A stretch of DNA of 64,000 nt from Erysipelotrichaceae bacterium (lineage in GTDB: Bacteria > Bacillota_I > Bacilli_A > Erysipelotrichales > Erysipelotrichaceae). The position numbers were made by a program, and so were the translations under genes. Below the pieces are notes generated by a model. The model was not told the DNA's origin. It ran no database searches and worked only from the letters and a program-made list of their open reading frames with translations. Every line of letters starts with the position of its first letter. Within the stretch, counting starts at the first letter, position 1. Of this stretch, positions 54,883 to 61,295 are shown one piece after another. Location: NCBI GenBank assembly GCA_015058955.1, contig SVBJ01000006.1, positions 1 to 64,000 on the forward strand. Direction: 5' to 3'.

Positions 54883-54901
54883 CTACCCGCTATGCGGGTA
54901 G
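54883..54901 (+). repeat. Left-end hairpin of the IS element
   Basis: CTACCCGC (54883-54890), TAT, GCGGGTAG (54894-54901): a perfect 8-bp stem, the expected TnpA recognition structure. Confidence 0.8.
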
Positions 54902-54911
54902 AGAAAGCAAA

Positions 54912-54996
54912 AGGTGATCTTATAGAAAGATCACCTCAACTAACATAAACTAGAAGATGTTCAAGTCATTCTAGCAGAAAAGAAAGTTGAGGTGAT
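54912..54996 (+). promoter_or_regulatory. tnpA leader with mutually exclusive hairpins that can hide the ribosome site
   Basis: AGGTGATCTT (54912-54921) pairs with AAGATCACCT (54927-54936). The overlapping segment ATCACCTCAAC (54930-54940) is instead fully complementary to GTTGAGGTGAT (54986-54996), which contains the tnpA Shine-Dalgarno. A CTAGAA/TTCTAG stem (54950-54955 with 54969-54974) nests inside. The two folds cannot form together. IS200 of Salmonella also sequesters its tnpA ribosome site, so the logic is shared with the family. Confidence 0.65.
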
Positions 54997-54999
54997 AAA

Positions 55000-55482
55000 G
55001 TGGCCAAGAAATATGATTCCTTAGCACATACGAAGTACTACTGTAAGTATCACATAGTCTTCACTCCAAAGTATAGGCGAAAAGTAATATACAATCAACT
55101 TAGGGGAGCGATAAGAGACATAATAAAGGATCTGTGCAGGTATAAGGGAATAGAGATAGTGGAAGGACATATGATGCCGGACCACATACATCTGTTATTG
55201 TCGATACCACCGAAGTATTCGGTATCAGAGATCATGGGATATCTGAAGGGAAAGAGTTCGTTGATGATATTCGATAAGTATGCCAATCTGAAGTACAAAT
55301 TTGGCAACAGGAGATTCTGGGCTGAAGGATACTATGTAAGCACAGTAGGGCTCAACGAGGCCACTGTGCGTAAATACATCCAGGAGCAGGAGAAAGCAGA
55401 CATAGCGAAAGATAAGCTGAGTGTCAAAGAGTACGAAGACCCATTTGGGGAAGACAAGGAAATAAAAAAGCCAAACAAGTAG
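55000..55482 (+). CDS. tnpA: IS200-type Y1 transposase TnpA
   Basis: The 160-aa protein is a single-strand DNA transposase with an HUH fold. The metal-binding motif is in MMPDHIHLLL, with His62 and His64, and the catalytic tyrosine is Tyr126 in TVRKYIQEQEKA. The N-terminus (HTKYYCKYHIVFTPKYRRKVI) is typical of the family. The start is GTG, with GAGGTGAT seven bases before it; that site can be sequestered by the leader. Length is normal and there are no disruptions, so it may be active. Confidence 0.95.
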   Translation: MAKKYDSLAHTKYYCKYHIVFTPKYRRKVIYNQLRGAIRDIIKDLCRYKGIEIVEGHMMPDHIHLLLSIPPKYSVSEIMGYLKGKSSLMIFDKYANLKYKFGNRRFWAEGYYVSTVGLNEATVRKYIQEQEKADIAKDKLSVKEYEDPFGEDKEIKKPNK

Positions 55483-55584
55483 TCCGTTCACGGACAGGCC
55501 AAGTAACGAACTGCGGGATGGCTTGAACACAAGCCAGCGCCTTAAGACGCAGGCTGGCACTCCTAGGGTTATACCCTAAGTGCA
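55483..55584 (+). ncRNA. Structured region between tnpA and the right end; possible omega-RNA-like remnant
   Basis: Four hairpins follow one another. They are GTCCG/CGGAC (55482-55495), GGCTTG/CAAGCC with loop AACA (55520-55535), GCCAGC/GCTGGC (55533-55538 with 55553-55558, competing with the previous one), and TAGGGT/ACCCTA (55564-55578). They lead into the right-end hairpin. In IS605-type elements this position holds the 3' end of tnpB and its guide RNA scaffold, but no tnpB exists here. It could be a scaffold relic, a regulatory RNA or simply an extended right end. Confidence 0.35.
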
Positions 55585-55608
55585 AACCACCCGTTTTCAC
55601 GGGTGGTT
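55585..55608 (+). repeat. Right-end hairpin of the IS element
   Basis: AACCACCCGT, TTTC, ACGGGTGGTT: a perfect 10-bp stem near the right boundary. Confidence 0.8.
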
Positions 55609-55651
55609 ATGATTAACTGAAAATAGGCGGTATATTCATTTTGCAGCAATA

Positions 55652-55660
55652 TGCTATAAT
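55652..55660 (+). promoter_or_regulatory. Extended -10 of large membrane protein gene
   Basis: TGCTATAAT lies 23 bases before the ATG at 55684 and about 36 bases beyond the IS right end, so the -35 region lies close to the IS boundary. Confidence 0.5.
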
Positions 55661-55683
55661 ATTAAGCGAACGGAGTGATGCAT

Positions 55684-57420
55684 ATGTTTAAGAAATTATC
55701 TGTTGTCACCTGTGTCTTATGGATACTGGGCTGGGCAATAGCTTATCTGATTATATTACCGCCAATTAACATCAGTTCACTGTCTTTCTGGATCTTTTTC
55801 GGACCGGCAGTTCTTCTGCCGTTGTATTTCCTGATTCAGAAAGCAGCATTGAAGAACGGATTCAACAAGGGCAAAAGCCTGTGGCCGTTGCTGATAGTGA
55901 TTTTCGGGGCTGCGGTTTTCTTTGGAGGAATGGTTCTGGTATCCCCGGTTACTTCCTCAAAGGCTTATGCCAGCCGCATAGCTGTTTATGAATCATCCTT
56001 TGATCAGGATATCAGTGAAGTTGACTTTGATAACCTGCCGTTACTCGACAAGGCTTCTTCCCAGAAGGTCGGTGACCGTGTTGTCGGCCAGATCCCTGAT
56101 CTGGTTTCACAGTTTTCCATTAATCCGGAATACTCCCTGATCAACTACAAGGGACAGATCGTCCGTGTGACACCGCTGGAGCACAATGACTTCTATAAGT
56201 ATTTATCCAACCGTTCCGGTACTGCCGGCTATGTGATCGTTGATTCTACGACGGGGGACGCTGAAGTAGTAAGGACCGCCAAAGGTCTTAAGTACCTGCC
56301 AAGTTCCTATCTGCTGGATAATCTGCACCGTCATGTTCAGCTTCATAATCCGTTCTCCATTCTGGGAGATACTTCATTTGAACTTGATGAGCAGGGCAAT
56401 CCATACTGGGTAATACAGACACTTACCTATAAGTGGGTCAACATCATGCCTAGAGTATCCGGTGTCATTGTCTGCAATGCCATAACCGGAGAAATGCAGC
56501 ATTACAAGACAAGTGAGGTTCCGACCTGGGTCGATAACGTCTATGATGCCCATCTTGTCATCAGCGAAATAAATGACTGGGGCATGTACCAGGGTGGTTA
56601 TGTCAACTCCCAGTTTGCTCAGAAGGGCGTAGTTCAGGCAACTGACGGATATACCTACATTACCAACGATGACGATGTTTATCTGTATACAGGCATCACA
56701 TCAATTGCTTCCGATGAAAGCAACATCGGATTTGTAATGGTCAACTTGAGAACTCATAAGGCTTCATATTATGCCGTTCCGGGTGCCGAAGAATACGGTG
56801 CCATGGATTCAGCCAATGGCCAGGTTCAGGAAAAGAACTATACGCCAACATTCCCGTTATTAATCAATCTGGAAGGCAGACCGACTTATCTGCTTTCATT
56901 GAAGGATGCTGGCGGTCTGGTCAAGATGTACGCCTTCGTAGACGTGGAAAACTACCAGAAGGTTTCCGTTACCGATGCTTCATTCGGCATCAAGTATGCT
57001 GCTGATGAATACATTAAGATGATAAACGGCGGTGTTTCGCCGACACCTAAGCCTGATGATCCTCAACCGGATGTTGACAGCAAGACGGCCATCATTGTCG
57101 TCAAGTCAATTACCAAGGATACCGGAGTCATCTATGTGGTATCCAGCTACGATGAGAAGTTCAAGATTGAATTCAATGTCGATGAAAGCATAGTTCCATT
57201 CATCAAGGAAGGGGATACCTATGAGGTAACCTATCATAATTCCGGCAGTTCTCTCAATATTGTTACGGCAATCAGAGATCTGACGCCGACCGTACCGGAT
57301 AATCCGGGAACTGATACGGAAAACCAGCAGCAATCCGAACAGACTGAAGAACAGAATGATTCGGGAAGCTGGGAAAATGTTTCCAACAACGAAGGTAATT
57401 CTGAAGAAACCCAGGGTTAA
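55684..57420 (+). CDS. Membrane-anchored exported protein of unknown function
   Basis: The 578-aa protein has three hydrophobic helices in its first 100 residues (VVTCVLWILGWAIAYLIIL, LSFWIFFGPAVLLPLYFLI, LLIVIFGAAVFFGGMVLV) and then a large extracellular part. That part has repeated beta-rich modules of PepSY-like character (for example GYVIVDSTTGDAEVVRTAKG and GVIVCNAITGEMQHYKTSEVP). A Pro-rich linker (SPTPKPDDPQPD) at about 447-458 is followed by a small beta-domain and a Gln/Glu/Asn/Ser-rich tail. I do not recognise the family. The GTG at 55675 and ATG at 55678 are alternatives, but only ATG 55684 has GGAG at good spacing. The IS element sits directly upstream. Confidence 0.7.
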   Translation: MFKKLSVVTCVLWILGWAIAYLIILPPINISSLSFWIFFGPAVLLPLYFLIQKAALKNGFNKGKSLWPLLIVIFGAAVFFGGMVLVSPVTSSKAYASRIAVYESSFDQDISEVDFDNLPLLDKASSQKVGDRVVGQIPDLVSQFSINPEYSLINYKGQIVRVTPLEHNDFYKYLSNRSGTAGYVIVDSTTGDAEVVRTAKGLKYLPSSYLLDNLHRHVQLHNPFSILGDTSFELDEQGNPYWVIQTLTYKWVNIMPRVSGVIVCNAITGEMQHYKTSEVPTWVDNVYDAHLVISEINDWGMYQGGYVNSQFAQKGVVQATDGYTYITNDDDVYLYTGITSIASDESNIGFVMVNLRTHKASYYAVPGAEEYGAMDSANGQVQEKNYTPTFPLLINLEGRPTYLLSLKDAGGLVKMYAFVDVENYQKVSVTDASFGIKYAADEYIKMINGGVSPTPKPDDPQPDVDSKTAIIVVKSITKDTGVIYVVSSYDEKFKIEFNVDESIVPFIKEGDTYEVTYHNSGSSLNIVTAIRDLTPTVPDNPGTDTENQQQSEQTEEQNDSGSWENVSNNEGNSEETQG

Positions 57421-57432
57421 GCAAATTTAAAG

Positions 57433-57504
57433 GGATCTCTTAAATTAAACGTGGATTAGCGTGGATGATAAGAGAAAAATCAAAAGCTTTTAAATTAAAC
57501 GTGG
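57433..57504 (+). repeat. Palindromic repeat copy A, left part
   Basis: This 72-bp stretch matches the first 74 bp of copy B (59403-59476) almost base for base. It contains TTAAATTAAACGTGG twice in direct orientation (57440-57454 and 57490-57504) and the CGTGGAT-TAG-CGTGGAT doublet. TCTCTTA and TAAGAGA inside it can pair. After 57504 the match to copy B stops and resumes at 57878. Confidence 0.85.
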
Positions 57505-57506
57505 AT

Positions 57507-57536
57507 AATCCAGGTAGGTAACTACCTGGATTTCTT
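57507..57536 (+). terminator. Hairpin downstream of the large membrane protein gene
   Basis: AATCCAGGTAG (57507-57517), loop GTAA, CTACCTGGATT (57522-57532): perfect 11-bp stem followed by TCTTGT. It could end the transcript of the 578-aa gene, but the T-run is poor. Confidence 0.5.
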
Positions 57537-57560
57537 GTATGTGATAATGGTCAAAAATGG

Positions 57561-57812
57561 TCAAAACACGCTTTCTGAAACGTTCAAAATTATATAACCA
57601 TAAACAGCTTTATTGATAGTTTTCAGCTGGATGTTAAGGCCTTTGACTATGACATTAGTGTAAAAATCTGATTTTATCAGCGCCGGAATCCATATATTTT
57701 TAGGATATTTATTCAATAAATTGATTCTGATCTCAGTAGTATCAGTAACAATAAAATGACGCGAGATGATACATGTCTTGCATAGTATTATGCTAAAAAT
57801 CACTTGAGTCAT
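57561..57812 (-). CDS. Small ORF, possibly a NIL-domain-like fragment
   Basis: The 83-aa frame has an AAGGA-type ribosome site four to five bases before its ATG. The C-terminal half (EIRINLLNKYPKNIWIP and FYTNVIVKGLNIQLKTINKAVYGYIILNV) has the strand-helix-strand rhythm of the NIL domain found at the end of methionine-transport ATPases, but this is a by-eye impression. It may be a real small protein, a relic of a larger gene, or chance. It lies wholly inside the segment that splits repeat copy A. Coding bias is weak. Confidence 0.3.
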   Translation of the reverse strand: MTQVIFSIILCKTCIISRHFIVTDTTEIRINLLNKYPKNIWIPALIKSDFYTNVIVKGLNIQLKTINKAVYGYIILNVSESVF

Positions 57813-57839
57813 CTCATCCTTTTTTGTTCAATTCACAGT

Positions 57840-57860
57840 ATAAGGCAAGCCTTATTTTTT
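57840..57860 (+). terminator. Orphan plus-strand terminator
   Basis: ATAAGG, loop CAAG, CCTTAT, then six T. No plus-strand coding region ends nearby; the closest stop is 420 bases upstream. It could end an unannotated RNA or a long 3' UTR. Confidence 0.7.
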
Positions 57861-57877
57861 ATCCTTTTTATAAACTA

Positions 57878-57924
57878 TTAAATTAAACGTGGTTTTTACC
57901 TTTCTTCGTCCACGTTTAATTTAA
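57878..57924 (+). repeat. Palindromic repeat copy A, right part
   Basis: TTAAATTAAACGTGG (57878-57892), a 17-base spacer identical to that of copy B, and CCACGTTTAATTTAA (57910-57924): a perfect 15-bp inverted repeat. It is the terminal half of the element seen complete at 59403-59516 and lies 48 bases before the next lipoprotein gene. Confidence 0.9.
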
Positions 57925-57971
57925 AGTACCCAGTATTAGTGGTATTATGTATTTAGATGGGAGGTTAAGAA

Positions 57972-58397
57972 ATGAAAAAGATTTCATTAATCATATTAAC
58001 ATTGCTAATTCTTCTGGGCTGTTCACCAAAAGTAAATGTGGATTATGGAAACTCAGAAATATATACCAGAAATGATATTGATGAGGCAATTAAGGCGATC
58101 AATGCTCTTAATCCTGGTGCTTATGATGTTACACTGGACAATTTTGTTTACATGGGTGATGACAGGGCAACAGACGAATCGATTATAGAATATGCTAACA
58201 ATCTGGGACATGCGAATAATCTGATTGGAGACCATGAAAGCTTTACGCAGGTTCTGGTTTTAACGTGTACATTTAAAACAGGGAAAAAGGGAAATGAGGG
58301 ACAGCCTCCAAATAAGACATATGATGACTGGCAGATATATCTGGCCAGAGTATCCCCGGACAGTAAATGGATTTTCCTTACCTGGGGATTAGGTTAA
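57972..58397 (+). CDS. Small uncharacterised lipoprotein
   Basis: The 141-aa protein has a typical lipoprotein signal (MKKISLIILTLLILLGC, lipobox LLGC, Cys17). The mature part is acidic, about 125 residues, with a helix DIDEAIKAINAL and a strand-rich end (TQVLVLTCTFKTGKK and WIFLTWGLG). No family is recognised. Similar small lipoproteins are frequent near mobile regions. The ribosome site GGGAGG precedes the ATG. It lies between two copies of the palindromic repeat, and base composition is more AT-rich than that of the housekeeping genes. Confidence 0.65.
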   Translation: MKKISLIILTLLILLGCSPKVNVDYGNSEIYTRNDIDEAIKAINALNPGAYDVTLDNFVYMGDDRATDESIIEYANNLGHANNLIGDHESFTQVLVLTCTFKTGKKGNEGQPPNKTYDDWQIYLARVSPDSKWIFLTWGLG

Positions 58398-58424
58398 GAT
58401 AACGATTTCATGGTTTAACGCATA

Positions 58425-58446
58425 AGAGGCCCAGGCCTCTTTTTTT
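58425..58446 (+). terminator. Terminator of lipoprotein gene
   Basis: AGAGGC, CCAG, GCCTCT, then six T. Confidence 0.88.
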
Positions 58447-58543
58447 ACAGAAGGCAAAGAGATAATTAAAACAGGATAATAGTTTTTTCATTCCTGCAGC
58501 CCTGATCAATGATTTAGAATAATCATATAAAAGGATAAAACAT

Positions 58544-59356
58544 ATGACTATTCAAGAAATCATTGATAAGATCCTGGCTTATCATCCAAATATCGGCGAC
58601 CGCCGTACCTGTGACGTTATCGTAGGGGCTGATCCGAACCGTGAATGCACAGGTATTCTGATCTCCATTGCTCCAACTGTTCCAATCATCCGCAAGGCCA
58701 TTGAGATCGGCGCGAACTTCGTGTTTGTTCATGAGCCTACTTTCTTCAGCGGTTATGATGATGAATGTGAGTGGCTGGAAGGGAATGAAGTATACGAAGA
58801 AAAACTAGCTCTGCTTTTGGATAACGGAATCACTGTATACCGTGACCATGACCACATTCATGCACACCGTCCTGACGGCATCTTCCATTACATGATGAAG
58901 CATATGGGCTGGCTGGAGTATCTGAATACACGGGAGAGAGGCTGGGAAGTCGTTCTTCCGCCGACCCGTCTTGGTGATCTGATTGCTCACGTAAAAGAGA
59001 GAATGGGACTCGAACACATCCGCTACATCGGTGATCCGGATGCCATCGTTTCCACGATCGGTTTCTGCGGACACCTGCTTCCGGGGGCTGACAGCAACTG
59101 GAGCAACAATGCTCAGGTAGCCGCCAGCTGGAAGTATGATGTGGTAATACCGGGAGAAACCGTTGACTGGACACTGCCTTTATACATCCGTGATGCTGTT
59201 GATCTGGGTAAGGCCAAAGCCATGATCGTACCTGGTCACTTTGTTCAGGAAGAAGCCGGCATGCGTCTGGCTGAAGAATGGTTAAGACCGGTCGTAGGTG
59301 ATGACAGTTTGCCTATTTCCTTCTTCCCGGCAGGGGACATGTGGAAATACGACTGA
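58544..59356 (+). CDS. Nif3-like dinuclear metal-centre protein
   Basis: The 270-aa protein belongs to the NIF3/YbgI family, hexameric proteins with a two-metal site. Expected ligand regions are visible: FVFVHEPTFFS near residue 63, VYRDHDHIHAHRPDGIFHYM near 98-117, and the C-terminal PGHFVQEEAGM near 227-237 (His and Glu). Family members have been linked to GTP cyclohydrolase I type 2 annotation and to RNA or nucleotide metabolism, but the function is not settled. An AAAAGGA ribosome site precedes the ATG. The gene lies between the two repeat copies. Confidence 0.82.
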   Translation: MTIQEIIDKILAYHPNIGDRRTCDVIVGADPNRECTGILISIAPTVPIIRKAIEIGANFVFVHEPTFFSGYDDECEWLEGNEVYEEKLALLLDNGITVYRDHDHIHAHRPDGIFHYMMKHMGWLEYLNTRERGWEVVLPPTRLGDLIAHVKERMGLEHIRYIGDPDAIVSTIGFCGHLLPGADSNWSNNAQVAASWKYDVVIPGETVDWTLPLYIRDAVDLGKAKAMIVPGHFVQEEAGMRLAEEWLRPVVGDDSLPISFFPAGDMWKYD

Positions 59357-59377
59357 TTCATACTGAATAAAAAATGA

Positions 59378-59402
59378 AGCCATCGTCAAGATGGCTTTTT
59401 GT
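59378..59402 (+). terminator. Terminator of Nif3-like gene
   Basis: AGCCATC, GTCAA, GATGGCT, then five T. Confidence 0.87.
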
Positions 59403-59516
59403 GGATCTCTTAAATTAAATGTGGATTAGCGTGGATGATAAGAGAAAAATCCAAAATGCTTTTAAATTAAACGTGGTTTTTACCTTTCTTCGTCCACGTT
59501 TAATTTAAAAGAACCT
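59403..59516 (+). repeat. Palindromic repeat copy B (complete)
   Basis: This 114-bp element contains TTAAATTAAATGTGG (59410-59424), the CGTGGAT-type doublet, and then a perfect 18-bp inverted repeat CTTTTAAATTAAACGTGG (59459-59476) / CCACGTTTAATTTAAAAG (59494-59511) with a 17-base loop. It follows the Nif3 terminator directly and precedes the 3' end of cca. It is nearly identical to the two parts of copy A. It encodes no protein. It is a candidate non-autonomous mobile repeat or a regulatory RNA or DNA element. Confidence 0.88.
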
Positions 59517-59525
59517 AAAACATTT

Positions 59526-59556
59526 TAAAAGACATATTGATCAATCTGTCTTTTTT
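59526..59556. terminator. Weak hairpin at the 3' end of cca
   Basis: AGACA (59530-59534) and TGTCT (59547-59551) with a palindromic ATTGATCAAT loop; six T follow on the plus strand, four on the minus strand. Confidence 0.4.
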
Positions 59557-60863
59557 AGTGTTCTGATGTATTTCAGCAAATCTTCCTTATTATTATCGAG
59601 TTTCTCTTCCAGAACCATTTTAAGGGCTCTGCCAAGTGCTTTTCCCACATCTGGTCCGGTAATACCAATCTTTATCAAGTCGTCTCCATTGACCCGTAAA
59701 TCACTTAAGTGCAGGGCTGATGAACTGAATTCTTCGGCCTTGTTGAGAAGTTCATCATAATATGAAGAATCATTGACGAATTCAGGATAATGGGCTTTGT
59801 TGTCAGCCTTCTGCAGAATGATGAGTTCTCTGAAGAAATCCATATCAGACTTTGACAGCATCATCTTGATGTCTATGTCCTTAATCATCTTGTTATCATG
59901 ATATCTGACCAGACTTACGATGTGCTTAAGATTCTTGTTGTCAAAATGAAGTCTTTTCAGAATGGTTTCCGTCATCCGGGCGGAAACATTCCGGTGGTTG
60001 ATGAAATGCCATCTTCCGTCCTTTCCTTCGGTTTTGACAGCAGGCTTGCCTATGTCGTGAAGCAGGGCAGCCCAGCGTAATGAAAGCTGAGGAGGGACTT
60101 CTTCAAGTACTTTCAGCGTATGATGCCAGAGATCGTAATTGTGGTATCTGCTGTGCTGATCGTAATCAAACATCACCTTGATTTCCGGTAAAAAGACAGC
60201 AATTACTTCTCGGTATTCATCAAGATATTCCCGCGCATTGTCATTACAGAGTATTTCGTTGAATTCCAGGGCGATCCTTTCCACGGATACATATCTGAGA
60301 AGTTCCTTTTTATTCAGCAGGGCAGCATGAGTTTCCGGTTCAATCGTCAGATGAAAACGGCTGGCAAAGCGCAGTGCTCTTAAGATGCGTAAGGCGTCTT
60401 CTTCAAAGCGTTCCCCTGGATTACCGACACAGCGTAATACTCTGTTATTGAGATCTTCAGTTCCGTTGAAATAGTCAATTAATCCCTTATCCGGATTATA
60501 CGCAAAGGCATTGATGGTAAAGTCTCTTCTGACCAGATCTTCGTAAAGGGAATCAGAATAGGATACACTGTTGGGATGACGGTGGTCATCATATTCGGTT
60601 TCCTTACGGAAAGTGGTAATTTCGTAAGGTTCACCATTAAGCAGTAGTGTTACGGTACCGTGCTTTATGCCGGTATCAATGATGCGGCAGTCGCTGAAGA
60701 GATCGTGAACCTGTGAGGGACGGGCATTGGTCGTAATGTCATAGTCATGAGGCTGTAAGCCCATTATGGCATCTCTGACGCAGCCCCCAACAAGAAAAGC
60801 CTCATAACCTGATGAGGAAAATCTTTCCAGGATGAACTTAAGATCTTCATTCAGTGTGATCAT
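59541..60863 (-). CDS. cca: CCA tRNA nucleotidyltransferase with HD domain
   Basis: The 440-aa enzyme adds or repairs the CCA end of tRNAs. The nucleotidyltransferase core has FLVGGCVRDAIMG near residues 23-35 and HDYDITTNA near 39-47 with the catalytic acidic pair. These are followed by RRDFTINAFAYNP and GERFEEDALRILRALRFASRF, the template-like binding region. A C-terminal HD domain (LWHHTLKVLEEVP and LLHDIGKPAVKTEG) follows. Gram-positive CCA enzymes often carry this domain. The ATG lies four bases after the stop of the zinc-ribbon gene and has no clear ribosome site, so it is translated by coupling as the last gene of the minus-strand operon. Confidence 0.92.
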   Translation of the reverse strand: MITLNEDLKFILERFSSSGYEAFLVGGCVRDAIMGLQPHDYDITTNARPSQVHDLFSDCRIIDTGIKHGTVTLLLNGEPYEITTFRKETEYDDHRHPNSVSYSDSLYEDLVRRDFTINAFAYNPDKGLIDYFNGTEDLNNRVLRCVGNPGERFEEDALRILRALRFASRFHLTIEPETHAALLNKKELLRYVSVERIALEFNEILCNDNAREYLDEYREVIAVFLPEIKVMFDYDQHSRYHNYDLWHHTLKVLEEVPPQLSLRWAALLHDIGKPAVKTEGKDGRWHFINHRNVSARMTETILKRLHFDNKNLKHIVSLVRYHDNKMIKDIDIKMMLSKSDMDFFRELIILQKADNKAHYPEFVNDSSYYDELLNKAEEFSSSALHLSDLRVNGDDLIKIGITGPDVGKALGRALKMVLEEKLDNNKEDLLKYIRTLKKTD

Positions 60864-60867
60864 ATGA

Positions 60868-61278
60868 CTAGAAACGGATGTTTACTTCAAATTCATGTTT
60901 GCAGGTAGGGCAGACAACGGTATGCTTGCCTTTGTTTACTGGCAGACGCAGCTGCTGATGACACTTGGGACATCTGCGGTAGCGGTATGTCTTGATGTTT
61001 CTAATACGGGTGAAAAGAAATCTGAATTCCTTCTTTACCGGTCTGAAGAACTTCATGAACCGTGCGTTTTCCCTGCTTCTGGCGGGGAAATTTCTGGACA
61101 GGTAGCGGAATATGCCTAAACCGAAAAGAGTCCACCTGATCAGCCCCAGACCGTTTCTGAGCAGGAAATTCGGGAACAGACCCAGTATCAGTACTGAGAT
61201 CATCAGGAAATAGAAAAGATCATCGACGCCATAGCGTCCTGACATGAAATCAGAATACTTCTGCAGAAATTTCTTCAT
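60868..61278 (-). CDS. Membrane protein with C-terminal zinc ribbon
   Basis: The 136-aa protein has two hydrophobic segments (LFYFLMISVLILGLFPNFLL and LIRWTLFGLGIFRYL), a strongly basic stretch (residues 65-100) and a zinc ribbon made of CPKCHQQLRLP and CPTCKHEFEV. Zinc ribbons of this kind bind nucleic acid or partner proteins. The function is unknown. It follows the J-domain gene by 17 bases with GGAGG and precedes cca by four bases. The conserved-looking order suggests a membrane-bound chaperone-like module. Confidence 0.72.
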   Translation of the reverse strand: MKKFLQKYSDFMSGRYGVDDLFYFLMISVLILGLFPNFLLRNGLGLIRWTLFGLGIFRYLSRNFPARSRENARFMKFFRPVKKEFRFLFTRIRNIKTYRYRRCPKCHQQLRLPVNKGKHTVVCPTCKHEFEVNIRF

Positions 61279-61295
61279 TTACAAATACCTCCATA

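Larger units (their letters stand above)
54848..55616 (+). mobile_element. IS200/IS605-type insertion element (tnpA only)
   Basis: This roughly 770-bp element lies between the CofE gene and the next promoter. The left end has a perfect hairpin CTACCCGC-TAT-GCGGGTAG (54883-54901). The right end has AACCACCCGT-TTTC-ACGGGTGGTT (55585-55608). Both ends have TTAA nearby (54848-54851 and 55613-55616), which I used as approximate limits; exact cleavage sites cannot be fixed from one copy. It encodes only a Y1 HUH transposase and has no tnpB, so it belongs to the IS200 group. Single-strand transposition via subterminal hairpins is the known mechanism for this family. Confidence 0.85.
57505..57877. 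other. 373-bp segment interrupting repeat copy A
   Basis: This AT-rich segment has no counterpart in copy B and is bounded on both sides by TTAAATTAAACGTGG (57490-57504 and 57878-57892). It holds a strong 11-bp hairpin at its left edge (57507-57532), a tandem AATGGTCAAA (57545-57565), a small minus-strand reading frame (57561-57812) and a plus-strand terminator-like hairpin at its right edge (57840-57860). The arrangement looks like an insertion with a 15-bp duplication or a product of recombination between repeat units. Confidence 0.55.

Noticed and set aside
57433-57924. CRISPR-like array from the repeated TTAAATTAAACGTGG cores
   Set aside because: Only three cores per element, one inverted, unequal spacing and conserved sequence between them; this is a palindromic repeat element, not a CRISPR array.
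54848-59516. Region read as a composite defence island
   Set aside because: No nuclease, methylase or toxin-antitoxin genes were recognised; only an IS element, repeats and unlinked single genes.
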